12,810 nucleotides of DNA from Deltaproteobacteria bacterium (GTDB taxonomy: Bacteria > Myxococcota_A > UBA9042 > DTJE01), in contig JAADHL010000356.1 in the NCBI GenBank assembly GCA_013151875.1, positions 1 to 12,810 of the forward strand, given 5' to 3'. Numbering within the stretch: position 1 is the first letter of the stretch; every line of letters begins with the position of its first letter. Positions 1-7,405 of this stretch are shown one piece after another. Below the pieces are notes generated by a model. That model was not told where the DNA came from. It saw nothing but the letters and a program-made list of their open reading frames with translations, and searched no databases. Both the position numbers and the translations under genes were made by a program.

Positions 1-123
1 CAGGTGGGAACCGCCGTGATGTCGGACCCCAGGGCGCCTGGGAGGATCCTGGACGGCATCCGGACCTACATGCGCCGAAAAGGTCACTCCAAACTGGACG
101 CGTTCATCGGCAATGCCCACTGA
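1..123 (+). CDS. pyrD: Dihydroorotate dehydrogenase, class 1B-like, C-terminal fragment (5' end outside window)
   Basis: Only the final 40 codons are present; the frame is open to the left edge and ends at TGA 121-123. The peptide begins QVGTAVMSDPRAPGRILDGI and continues with a YMRRKG segment and a LDAFIG tail. It matches the end of class 1B dihydroorotate dehydrogenases, where 'QVGTA...DP' is part of the FMN phosphate-binding strand-loop, followed by a helix of the 'IIDGLPEYMDRYGI.S..ELIG' type. The family oxidises dihydroorotate to orotate in de novo pyrimidine synthesis, normally with a PyrK electron-transfer subunit, which is not visible here. It is probably a housekeeping neighbour rather than part of the carbamoyltransferase locus. 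Carbamoyl phosphate is a precursor common to both chemistries, but that may be coincidence. The call rests on a short tail only. Confidence 0.8.
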   Translation, partial: QVGTAVMSDPRAPGRILDGIRTYMRRKGHSKLDAFIGNAH

Positions 124-177
124 CGTATAACATTTCACCGCATTTCTGCCGAAACAGATGACAGGACGTTTTCTGGA

Positions 178-591
178 TTGAACATGCGGATGTGGATCGT
201 CAGGACAGAATTCCTGGTTTTGGGACTGGTCGGTTTCTCGATAATGGCCGAGGATCCCCTGGTTGCCAGGGAGTCTCCCGCGGCGGGCGCGGTGTCCTCC
301 GATGAGGCGTGGGACAGCGTCCGCATCCTGAGGAACAGGTTCCTGAAGGAAAGAGTGGATGGCGAGGAGGCCGCGGTCGCGGGCTCGTACAAGACGGCCG
401 TCCGTCGCTATAAGAGCATGAAGGACCTGCTTCAGACACAGCGTCTGATCCTCGAAAAGTTGATTGCCGGCGCGTCGGGGAGCGACGAGATCATCCGGGT
501 TCGCAGCGAACTGGACCGAAACAGCGCCAGGCTCGCGGAGGTCAAAGAGGTCCTGAAGATCCTGGACCTGGCCCTTGGGGACGAGTACTGA
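178..591 (+). CDS. Small exported or membrane-anchored helical protein of unknown function
   Basis: I do not recognise a family. The 137-residue product has a basic start, a short hydrophobic stretch at residues about 11-23 (EFLVLGLVGFSIM), and then a soluble charged remainder. The hydrophobic stretch reads as a signal peptide or signal anchor. From about residue 43 the sequence is almost all predicted helix with heptad-like hydrophobic spacing (RRYKSMKDLLQTQRLILEKL; RSELDRNSARLAEVKEVLKI), suggesting a helical hairpin or coiled coil. The TTG at 178 has AGGA at 163-166 eleven bases upstream; an ATG at 184 is the alternative. It lies 54 bp after the pyrD-like gene on the same strand and could be read through from it. 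A TATAAC hexamer at 126-131 is a weak -10 candidate. Its stop is 3 bp from the end of the convergent fusion gene. The function is unknown. Confidence 0.6.
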   Translation: MNMRMWIVRTEFLVLGLVGFSIMAEDPLVARESPAAGAVSSDEAWDSVRILRNRFLKERVDGEEAAVAGSYKTAVRRYKSMKDLLQTQRLILEKLIAGASGSDEIIRVRSELDRNSARLAEVKEVLKILDLALGDEY

Positions 592-594
592 ACC

Positions 595-3500
595 TCATGT
601 GTAGGGCGTCAGTTCCGAATCACCGTACATCAAGGTGGCCCCGGCCCAGGGTTTGGGGCAGAGCTGTTCAAGCCGGCATGACCGGCACGCATCCGGCACG
701 GGCCTCGATTGCCGCCGCACCTCCACGCCGGATTCCACGCCGGTCAGATCCATGACCAACTGGCCCGACAATGCGCCCGGCGCCTCGGCTGCGTCGATGA
801 TGTCAGGGTCCAGATGACAAAGCACGACACCCTCGGTGGATACGCGCATGCCGACGGCGCGCGCCGCCCTGATCGCGTCCCTGATGTACGCGGCCGCCTT
901 GGAAATGCGCACCGTGGGCGTCACGTCGAAGCGGCCTTCGTCAAAGAGCCATACGGGACGGGTCAGGCCGAACTGGACCCTCTGGACCCCCAGGGCGGAC
1001 AGCAGGCCGACAATGCCTTCTAGACGAAAGTAGTTCGCCGACATCACGGGAACGCCGACCATGAAATCCACGCCGGAACCCGCCAGTGACCTGATCCCCG
1101 CCAGGGTTTGCTTGAAGGCGCCGGGCGCCCGGGCTATCAGGTCATGCGCCTCCCTCGAATCGCCGTACAGCGAAACCTCAAAGAAGGTGACGCCTTCGTT
1201 CATCAGGCTGTCCAGCAGTCCGGGGTAGGCCAACATGCGTCCGTTCGTCTGGACCTGCACGTGGTCGTACCCCATCTTTACCGCCTCGCGCACGAGGCGG
1301 ACCGCGTCGGGGCGTATCAGTGGCTCTCCGCGCATGAACACAACTTCGGTGCAACCTCTTTCGCGGCCGCTTGCCAATGCTGCAAGGGCCGCTTCCGTGT
1401 CCAGTTCGGGCGCGTCTTCCAGGTCGCGCAGGGTGCAATGCACACAGCGTGAATTGCATCGGGTCCCCAGGCGCAGAAGGAGCCGGGTAAATGTTCGGCC
1501 GTCCTGATCGTCGCGGCCGTGCCCGACGGACGGGCCGGGCCTTTGGGCCGGCAGGCGCTTTGTCGTGGCGCCTTGTCCTGGCCCGCGGACCAGATAGTCG
1601 CCCATGGCGAGCCAATCGACGCCGAGGTGCAGGAAACTGTCCAGCGCGTCCGAGGGCGTGCAGACGATCGGCTCATCGGCCGTGTTGAAGGATGTGTTCA
1701 GTACCAGGGGCACACCCGAAAGACGTTGAAACTCGGAGATCATCCGGTGATAGCGTGGGTGGGCTTCGCTGGTCACGGTCTGAGGTCTGGTGGTCCCGTC
1801 CGCGTGGACGATGGCCGGAACTCGCTCTCTTTGGTCGTCCCGTACCCCGGCCACGAACAGCATGAAGGGATCATTGTTGCAGTCATCGAGCCACGCGTCC
1901 TCGTGGCCCGCCAGAATCGACGGCGCGAAGGGGCGCCAATCCTCGCGTCCCTTGGCGGCATTCAGGCGCGCTGCCACCGTTGGATCCGCCGGGTTCGCGA
2001 TCAGGCTCCTGGCGCCCAGGGCGCGCGGTCCGGCCTCGACCCGTCCCTGGAACCATGCCACCACTTTTCCCCGGGCGACCAGCGCGGCGGTCTCGGCGCA
2101 AACGTCATCCACCCTGCTGCCCTCGAGACCGAACCTGTCCAGGGCCTCCTGAATCTCCGCAGCATCGTATTCCGGACCCAGGAAGGCATCGTCCATCTTC
2201 GCGAAAGGCGTCTCGGCCGTGATCTCACGGTGTCCGACGAAAGCGGCGCCCAGGGCCGATCCACCGTCATGGGCGGCGGGCTGGACGAACATTTCCTCGA
2301 GCCCGAAGTGATCGCGGATGCGCGTGTTCATCTGGCAGTTGAGGGCGACCCCCCCAGCCAGACAGAGGCGTTGTAATGGAGCGTCGCCACTTCCCTCTTC
2401 GATGAGGGCTATGACCGAATCCTCCAGGGCCTTCTGGGCGCTGGCCGCCAGGTTGCGATGCTCCTCGGTGATGGGCTCCATGCGGTTGCGCGCCAGGTGA
2501 CCGTACCTCCTGATTGTCGTCTTTTCATGGACGTCGAAGTGGTCGCGGCTCTTGGCGGACAGGCACCCATTCATATCCATGACCGGTTCGCCCATGGCGG
2601 CCAGGGCCATGGTGGAACCCTGGCCGTGCGCCCCGAAACCCAGGATGCGGCTGATGGTTTCATAGACACCGCCCAGCGAGGAGTCGTCCAATGAAAGGAT
2701 GTCGAACACCCTGACGATTCCGTCCCTGTCCGCATTGAACACGGCGGCGGTCTCGCGGTCTCCACGGCCGTCTACCGTGAACACCATCGCGTCCTCGAAT
2801 CCAGAGGGATAAAACGCGCTGGCCGCGTGGGCCAGGTGGTGAGGAACGAACACGAAGCGGCCGCTTCGAATGATCCGCGGCGGTCTGGCTGCGTCGGTCA
2901 GGGAATAGCTGCGTCGATATCTTCCGGGGATCCCGTTGATTGCGAAAACATCGATGTCGTCCAGCGTAATGCCTTCCCTGTCCAGCAAAAAGCGGACCGA
3001 GCGCCAGGCGAAGGCCTCTTCGATACGCAACGACAGGTCGTTGCATATGGTCCTGCGGCGGCGTCCCGGTGACCGAAATCCATGGTGCTTGATCCGGCTT
3101 AGGCGTTCCTCCTCCACCGCGCCGACAACCATGCCGTCACGCAGCAGGGCCGCCCCGTTTTCCTGCATGGTGGCAACGGCCAGACCCAGGACATAGAAGG
3201 GTTTGTCGCGGATGGGCGTTCGCGGCGCCTGCCAGCCCGGGATTTCATCGTTTCGATCCGTGTCCGTGGAGGCCGGGGTGGTCAGTTTGGACAGGAATCC
3301 CCTGGGCCTAGATATATCCGGGCACATGACCGTTTCCGGATCGGTCGCCATTGGAACCATGGCGCCTCGGTCACACACCTCCACGCACGCGTAGCATTCT
3401 ATACAGCCCTTTTCATCCAGCAGGAGGGTCCCTTTTTTCAGCGCAAAGCAATCCGAGGGACACACCGCAAGGCACATGCCGCATCCGTCGCATTTTTTCT

Positions 3501-3855
3501 GATCGACCAGAAGGATGTCGCCTGCGGCCTCACCGGGCCCGGGCAGGGTCGCGGGAGTTGGGCGACGGTTGGCCTCCATTGGGATTCCGATGATCGAGAT
3601 GCCAGTGGGTCCGGGTTGCCCGGCCAAATCAACGGGACGAGCGAATGGGAGGGCCGGCCAGGTCACTGCAGAACCCAGGGCCCGACCCGCAACGGCAATC
3701 AGCGCCATGCCGTCTTCGGACCACAGCATCAGCACCGGGTCTTGGGGCGAAGCCGCCCTGAATCCACGTACGTGCACCGTCCTTTCGCAGGGGGCCAGCG
3801 GCCGGTACGCCCAAAGCGGGTCGTCGCCGTTGTGTCGCGCGGAATCAGAAGCCAT
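595..3855 (-). CDS. Trifunctional fusion: 2[4Fe-4S] ferredoxin - NodU/CmcH-family carbamoyltransferase - radical SAM with auxiliary Cys cluster
   Basis: A single uninterrupted 1086-residue frame. Residues 1-118 match nothing I recognise. Residues 119-165 form a bacterial ferredoxin with C122xxC125xxC128xxxC132P and C151xxC154xxC157xxxC161. Residues about 219-757 form a full O-carbamoyltransferase: EEERLSRIKHHGF (248-260), HHLAHAASAFYPSGF (339-353), TVDGRGD (360-366), LAGGVALNCQMN (499-510), EAGPRALGARSL (607-618) and NTSFNTADEPIVCTPS (720-735). Family members use carbamoyl phosphate and ATP to make a carbamoyl-adenylate and transfer it, usually to a hydroxyl. After a Gly/Pro-rich linker (757-787), residues 788-1086 form a radical SAM domain with C800xxxC804xxC807, RGEP (842-845) and C1013, C1057, C1060 and C1066 as a likely auxiliary cluster. 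The protein is probably cytoplasmic and oxygen-sensitive. ATG 3853-3855 has no clear Shine-Dalgarno. It lies 98 bp downstream of the cobalamin-type radical SAM gene on the same strand. Domain calls are firm; substrate and joint activity are inference. Confidence 0.92.
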   Translation of the reverse strand: MASDSARHNGDDPLWAYRPLAPCERTVHVRGFRAASPQDPVLMLWSEDGMALIAVAGRALGSAVTWPALPFARPVDLAGQPGPTGISIIGIPMEANRRPTPATLPGPGEAAGDILLVDQKKCDGCGMCLAVCPSDCFALKKGTLLLDEKGCIECYACVEVCDRGAMVPMATDPETVMCPDISRPRGFLSKLTTPASTDTDRNDEIPGWQAPRTPIRDKPFYVLGLAVATMQENGAALLRDGMVVGAVEEERLSRIKHHGFRSPGRRRRTICNDLSLRIEEAFAWRSVRFLLDREGITLDDIDVFAINGIPGRYRRSYSLTDAARPPRIIRSGRFVFVPHHLAHAASAFYPSGFEDAMVFTVDGRGDRETAAVFNADRDGIVRVFDILSLDDSSLGGVYETISRILGFGAHGQGSTMALAAMGEPVMDMNGCLSAKSRDHFDVHEKTTIRRYGHLARNRMEPITEEHRNLAASAQKALEDSVIALIEEGSGDAPLQRLCLAGGVALNCQMNTRIRDHFGLEEMFVQPAAHDGGSALGAAFVGHREITAETPFAKMDDAFLGPEYDAAEIQEALDRFGLEGSRVDDVCAETAALVARGKVVAWFQGRVEAGPRALGARSLIANPADPTVAARLNAAKGREDWRPFAPSILAGHEDAWLDDCNNDPFMLFVAGVRDDQRERVPAIVHADGTTRPQTVTSEAHPRYHRMISEFQRLSGVPLVLNTSFNTADEPIVCTPSDALDSFLHLGVDWLAMGDYLVRGPGQGATTKRLPAQRPGPSVGHGRDDQDGRTFTRLLLRLGTRCNSRCVHCTLRDLEDAPELDTEAALAALASGRERGCTEVVFMRGEPLIRPDAVRLVREAVKMGYDHVQVQTNGRMLAYPGLLDSLMNEGVTFFEVSLYGDSREAHDLIARAPGAFKQTLAGIRSLAGSGVDFMVGVPVMSANYFRLEGIVGLLSALGVQRVQFGLTRPVWLFDEGRFDVTPTVRISKAAAYIRDAIRAARAVGMRVSTEGVVLCHLDPDIIDAAEAPGALSGQLVMDLTGVESGVEVRRQSRPVPDACRSCRLEQLCPKPWAGATLMYGDSELTPYT

Positions 3856-3875
3856 TAATCATCATTCATCGACGC

Positions 3876-3903
3876 CGACCCCATACTCCCCACTACCCAC
3901 TCC
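3876..3903 (-). repeat. G-rich imperfect 7-nt tandem repeat in the leader of the fusion gene
   Basis: Read on the minus strand, this stretch is four heptamers in a row: GGAGTGG, GTAGTGG, GGAGTAT, GGGGTCG. It sits in the 98-bp gap between the cobalamin-type radical SAM gene (stop at 3954) and the fusion gene (start at 3855), ending 20 bp before that start codon. The sense strand has four G runs of two to four bases, so a two-tetrad G-quadruplex in the mRNA leader is possible. The rest of the gap shows only a TTGACT hexamer (minus strand, 3906-3911) without a good -10 partner. A regulatory role is inference. Confidence 0.4.
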
Positions 3904-3953
3904 ATAGTCAATAGTTTGCGAGGCGGTCCCATCTTCGATGCGGGTCGATGTGT

Positions 3954-5369
3954 TCAGTGAAAAATGGAAATCTTGCCCAGGACCCCGATGCCGCCCCGGA
4001 CGTAGCCCAGGATCTCCCGGGGGCCGTTCATCCCAGTGAGGATCCTGGCCAATTGGGCAGGTCGCATATAGAAACGCCTCAACGCCAGGCGCAATGCCTT
4101 CTTGAGGTCCTCCGAACTCATGCCGCCGATGGGAATTGCATCCAGTCCGGAACTGAAAATGAAGTCGCTCCAGTCGATGTCCCCGTCGCCTTCCCTGTGT
4201 ACGAACTCCTTGAAGGTTTCAGTGCCCGGGTACGGCACCAGGATGCTGAACATGGCGATGTGAGGGCTCAGTTCAATCGCAAAGTCTATCGTGTTGCGAA
4301 CGGTTTCCCATGTCTCGCCCGGAAAGCCGAACATATAGGTGTTGATCACGGTGAGGCCCACGTCCCTGGCTGCCCTGACCGCGAAACGGGCCTGATCAAG
4401 GGTTGTGCCCTTTCCGCTGGTTTCGAGGAGTCCTGGGTCGCCCGTCTCGATGCCGAAACTGATCCGACGGCATCCCGCGTCCTTGATGGTCCGAAGAATA
4501 TCCTCGCTGGCGGCATCCACCCGCATGACGCAGTGCCAGCTTACATCCAGTTTGCGTTCCCGGATCAGGCCGCACAGCTCGCGAACCCATCTATGGTTCA
4601 GGATCATGGTGTCGTCCATGAATCCGATGTATTTCACGCCGTAGTCATGGACCAGCGACTCCATTTCGTCCACGACGTACCCCGGACTGTGGAGCCTGAG
4701 CCTGTCCCCCATGGTCCCCTTGGAAGCGCAGTAGATGCACCTGTAGGGGCATCCACGGGATGCGATCATCGACGCCGACCTCACTCCGATGTCCCAGTAC
4801 ATGTGGGGTCTGAAGTAGGCACTCATGTCGACCATGTCCCTTGCGGGGTGGGGCAGGGAGTCCAGGTCTTTCAACAATGCCCTTGGGGGCGTTTCGCGAA
4901 ATCCCTCTTTCCATCGATACACGATGCCCGCCACGTCATCCAGGCCGCTTCCGCCTTCAATGGCAGCGCACAGTTGCAGGGCCGTGGCCTCGCCTTCGCC
5001 GACCACCACTATGTCGAATGCCTCGTTGTCGGAGAGCACCTGGCCGCGCATCGCCGTTGCGTGAGGACCGCCAATCGCAATGGGCGCGTCCACCTCTGCC
5101 TTGATGGCCCGCGCCAGACGTCCTGCGGCGGGGTAGTTGGGGGTCAGGCAGCTAAGCCCCACGAATCCCGGATTGAATGATCGGACACGCTCGACGAGGG
5201 CTTTTTCGGATATCCCCATGGCCTCGGGATCAATCAGCGCGACTTCGTGACCGGCCCGGCGCAGCACTGCGGCGATGAAACCGAGGCCAAGCGGAAAATA
5301 GTTGCCTATGCCTGGTCTGTCGGGGCCGTACAGTTCTTTGTACGGGGCGTTGATCAGGACAGCCTTCAA
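3954..5369 (-). CDS. Radical SAM protein with N-terminal cobalamin-binding-type domain
   Basis: The product is 471 residues. Residues 1-150 form the Rossmann-like B12-binding-type domain: KAVLINAP at the start, GLGFIAAVLRRAGHEVALID (28-47), GLSCLTPNYP (71-80), AIGGPHAT (98-105) and DIVVVGEGE (119-127). It lacks the DxHxxG cobalamin-ligand motif, as many class B radical SAM enzymes do. The radical SAM core follows: RGCPYRCIYC (205-214) holds C207, C211 and C214; FGIETGD (305-311) and FGFPGET (347-353) are later core elements. Such enzymes include C-methyltransferases and ring-forming enzymes acting on unreactive carbons. The start is TTG 5369: KAVLINAP must be at the N-terminus, and AGAGG (5374-5378) precedes it. 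The gene diverges from the membrane-protein gene at 5453 and probably leads a two-gene unit with the downstream fusion gene. The substrate is not predictable. Confidence 0.9.
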   Translation of the reverse strand: MKAVLINAPYKELYGPDRPGIGNYFPLGLGFIAAVLRRAGHEVALIDPEAMGISEKALVERVRSFNPGFVGLSCLTPNYPAAGRLARAIKAEVDAPIAIGGPHATAMRGQVLSDNEAFDIVVVGEGEATALQLCAAIEGGSGLDDVAGIVYRWKEGFRETPPRALLKDLDSLPHPARDMVDMSAYFRPHMYWDIGVRSASMIASRGCPYRCIYCASKGTMGDRLRLHSPGYVVDEMESLVHDYGVKYIGFMDDTMILNHRWVRELCGLIRERKLDVSWHCVMRVDAASEDILRTIKDAGCRRISFGIETGDPGLLETSGKGTTLDQARFAVRAARDVGLTVINTYMFGFPGETWETVRNTIDFAIELSPHIAMFSILVPYPGTETFKEFVHREGDGDIDWSDFIFSSGLDAIPIGGMSSEDLKKALRLALRRFYMRPAQLARILTGMNGPREILGYVRGGIGVLGKISIFH

Positions 5370-5373
5370 ATCG

Positions 5374-5378
5374 CCTCT
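5374..5378 (-). promoter_or_regulatory. Ribosome binding site for the TTG-started cobalamin-type radical SAM gene
   Basis: AGAGG on the minus strand, four bases before the TTG at 5369-5367. The spacing is short. It supports the TTG because the family-typical N-terminal strand begins directly after that codon. An upstream ATG here is in another frame. Confidence 0.45.
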
Positions 5379-5400
5379 GCATCTCGGGACGGGCGTCCGT

Positions 5401-5406
5401 ATTATA
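5401..5406 (-). promoter_or_regulatory. Candidate -10 box (TATAAT) for the cobalamin-type radical SAM / fusion gene pair
   Basis: The minus strand carries a perfect TATAAT in the 83-bp gap between the divergent starts at 5369 and 5453. Transcription from it would begin near 5394, giving a leader of about 25 bases. No good -35 is seen at 16-18 bases upstream (CGCAAA at 5424-5429 is the closest). In a GC-rich window an exact match is notable, but it remains a single-hexamer prediction. No convincing plus-strand promoter for the membrane-protein gene is visible in the same gap. Confidence 0.35.
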
Positions 5407-5452
5407 GCCCGTCAACTCACGGCTTTGCGAATGAAGGTTCTCAACCTCACCG

Positions 5453-7390
5453 ATGCCTCATGATAGACTGACGTCGATGAGCGTCGACCCCAAAACAGCC
5501 GGGCGGATGCCTTCCCTGCCCGCCAGCGCGGCCATTCTGATCGGAGGGATGGTCCTGGACGCCGGCGGGGCGATTCCATTCCTGACGGACGACACAATCA
5601 ACGACGAAAAATTCATCCGGTCGTGTTGCGTGTTCATCGGCATGGGAACGTCCGTGCCAGGGATCGTCATGGGGGCCAACTGGTGGCATTTCAAGAGCCT
5701 GTGGGCCTTTCTGGGGCTCTCCGACACGTCGTTTCACCTTCTGTTGCACGTCTCGTTCGCAGCCGCCGTCGTCCTGATCGTTCACATCGGCGCGCGTATC
5801 AGAAACCAGTTGACTGGATACCTGGCGTCGATCTTTCTGCTGGTAGTCCTGTGGAACAGTTGCGACTTCCGGATGGACATGACCTACAACCACAGGATAA
5901 TTCCGTTTCTGGGCGCCCTGTTTCTGGCGTTGTCCCTGGCCGCGGTCGAAAGCGGACGGATTCGATACCTGGCCATGGCTGCATTCATTGCCGCAATTAC
6001 GGCCAACATCCATTTGCAGGCGAGCATCCTCCTTTTTTCCATCCTGGGAATCGCCTTGATGATGAAGGGGGCCAGGGGCAAGGCCCTCATCGCCGGCATA
6101 TCTACGTTTTCCCTGACCGCGTTCGCGACCTCGCCGACCGCGTGGATCCGTGACTTTCAGCGTCTTGTCGCGGGATTGAGCGTTGGAGGAGGGGGCAAGG
6201 ACGGCGTCGGAAAATCCTTGGAGATACTTTTCGGCGTTCCATACCTGCTGACGGCAGGGGCGGTCCTGGCCATGCTGGCGATCGTGGCGATCAACCTACG
6301 GGATCGTGACGGGAGGCGGTGGCCTCTGCTGCTTCTGGCGGTCATCATGCCCAAGTTCGTGGTTTTCGGGGGCGCGGTCGCGTTGGGCGTGATCGGCGGC
6401 TCGGACAAGTATCTGATTGACGTGGAGCCGGCAGTGGGGGTTGCCCTGGGTCTGGCCCTGGTCATGTTGCTGGAAAAGGTCCCGTTTCCCTTCAGGCGCC
6501 TGAAGAGGTCGCTTTCGTGGGCGTCCCCATACCTCTTTACCGCCGTGCTGGTGGTCTGGCCCGCCCCTGCAGGGGTCGGCCTTGGTCGGGATGGATATCC
6601 CATGCTGCAGGTCGAGGACATCGATGCCCTGCATGATTTGCTGGCGCGCAAGCGGGGCTGGAATCTGGCAAAGATGGTTCAGGGGCTGAAGGGGCCATCG
6701 GACCTTGAAATACTGGACTACATGTCCGTAGTGCATCCCGAGCCATGGGAGGCGCCAAAGCCGCCTGGCCCGTCTGAACTCACCGTTTTGAAGCTGTACG
6801 CGGACCGTTCGCCCGACCCGGTTCCATCCGGTTGGGAGGAGGTCCGTCGTCAGGACGACACGGTCCTGTGGGCCTCCTGGGGTGATTCATGGCTCGACTG
6901 GGGCTCGTTTCAGGTCTGTACCGGTCCGTGGGATGGGCCTTTGGGGTCCCTGAAGTGCGTTCAAAGCGGTCTCGGGACCCGGCCATGGGAAATTGCGCAG
7001 AACTCGGTGGTGCCCGCGGGGTTCCCCAAGCCGGCCAGGAACCTGGAGATGCGTCTTGTCATCCGTTTCGACGTCCGTTATCCCGCTGAAACGTCCGTGC
7101 GGCAGATTTTCATGCCCGACATTCCGGACAGGTGCTCCGGCAGGGCTGTCCTGGTGTCCGGCGGCGAATCCAGGGTGTTGGACGACGGCAAGATGGTCCT
7201 GTTGAAGGCCACGCGCGGCGGTGGAACAGGCAGATTGGAATTGCAATGGCACGTCGGAGGGGAGGGCTGCGAGGAATGGTCCTACCGGGCTTTCGTGCCT
7301 TTTTTCGCCGAAGGTTCGCCTGATTCGATCAAGGCGATGAAAGAGATCATAAGGGCCCATAGGCCGCTGTCGGTCGGGGCTAATCACTAG
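5453..7390 (+). CDS. Polytopic membrane protein with soluble C-terminal domain; possible GT-C-like glycosyltransferase
   Basis: The product is 645 residues. About ten hydrophobic segments lie between residues 24 and 372, for example ILIGGMVLDAGGAIPFL (28-44), FHLLLHVSFAAAVVLIVHIG (94-113), FLGALFLALSLAAVE (152-166), LLTAGAVLAMLAIVAINL (265-282) and LFTAVLVVWPAPAGVGL (361-377). An acidic loop follows the first segment (TDDTINDEKFI, 45-55), and NIHLQA (185-190) precedes a later one. These arrangements resemble GT-C glycosyltransferases, which place acidic residues in the first external loop, but I cannot assign a family. Residues about 375-645 are soluble, Trp-rich and hold four cysteines (489, 502, 561, 606) that could form disulfides if extracytoplasmic. 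The start is ATG 5453 or ATG 5477; AAGG at 5434-5437 is the only weak Shine-Dalgarno. It ends 15 bp before the next gene, implying co-transcription. Confidence 0.75.
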   Translation: MPHDRLTSMSVDPKTAGRMPSLPASAAILIGGMVLDAGGAIPFLTDDTINDEKFIRSCCVFIGMGTSVPGIVMGANWWHFKSLWAFLGLSDTSFHLLLHVSFAAAVVLIVHIGARIRNQLTGYLASIFLLVVLWNSCDFRMDMTYNHRIIPFLGALFLALSLAAVESGRIRYLAMAAFIAAITANIHLQASILLFSILGIALMMKGARGKALIAGISTFSLTAFATSPTAWIRDFQRLVAGLSVGGGGKDGVGKSLEILFGVPYLLTAGAVLAMLAIVAINLRDRDGRRWPLLLLAVIMPKFVVFGGAVALGVIGGSDKYLIDVEPAVGVALGLALVMLLEKVPFPFRRLKRSLSWASPYLFTAVLVVWPAPAGVGLGRDGYPMLQVEDIDALHDLLARKRGWNLAKMVQGLKGPSDLEILDYMSVVHPEPWEAPKPPGPSELTVLKLYADRSPDPVPSGWEEVRRQDDTVLWASWGDSWLDWGSFQVCTGPWDGPLGSLKCVQSGLGTRPWEIAQNSVVPAGFPKPARNLEMRLVIRFDVRYPAETSVRQIFMPDIPDRCSGRAVLVSGGESRVLDDGKMVLLKATRGGGTGRLELQWHVGGEGCEEWSYRAFVPFFAEGSPDSIKAMKEIIRAHRPLSVGANH

Positions 7391-7405
7391 CAGGGGCGCG
7401 CCGAA

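Noticed and set aside
1630..1700. A near-identical DNA stretch here and at about 8105-8155, suggesting a direct repeat or recombination site.
   Set aside because: Both encode the conserved carbamoyltransferase motif around NTSFN...EPIVCTPS; the likeness is explained by protein conservation between paralogues.
1519..2376. A 285-residue open frame on the plus strand.
   Set aside because: It lies wholly opposite the carbamoyltransferase part of the fusion gene and has no recognisable motifs; long antisense frames are expected in GC-rich coding DNA.
595..3855. HypF-like maturation of a hydrogenase cyanide ligand as the role of the fused carbamoyltransferase.
   Set aside because: There is no acylphosphatase domain, no HypF zinc-finger pair, and no HypE or hydrogenase gene in the window; the sequence is of the NodU/CmcH type.
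3948..5180. A 410-residue open frame on the plus strand.
   Set aside because: It is the antisense of the cobalamin-type radical SAM gene, whose motifs are clear; the plus-strand product has atypical composition and no family features.
5431..5463. A 10-codon frame, MKVLNLTDAS, overlapping the start of the membrane-protein gene, as a leader peptide.
   Set aside because: No ribosome binding site precedes it and there is no attenuator-like hairpin after it; short frames like this occur by chance.
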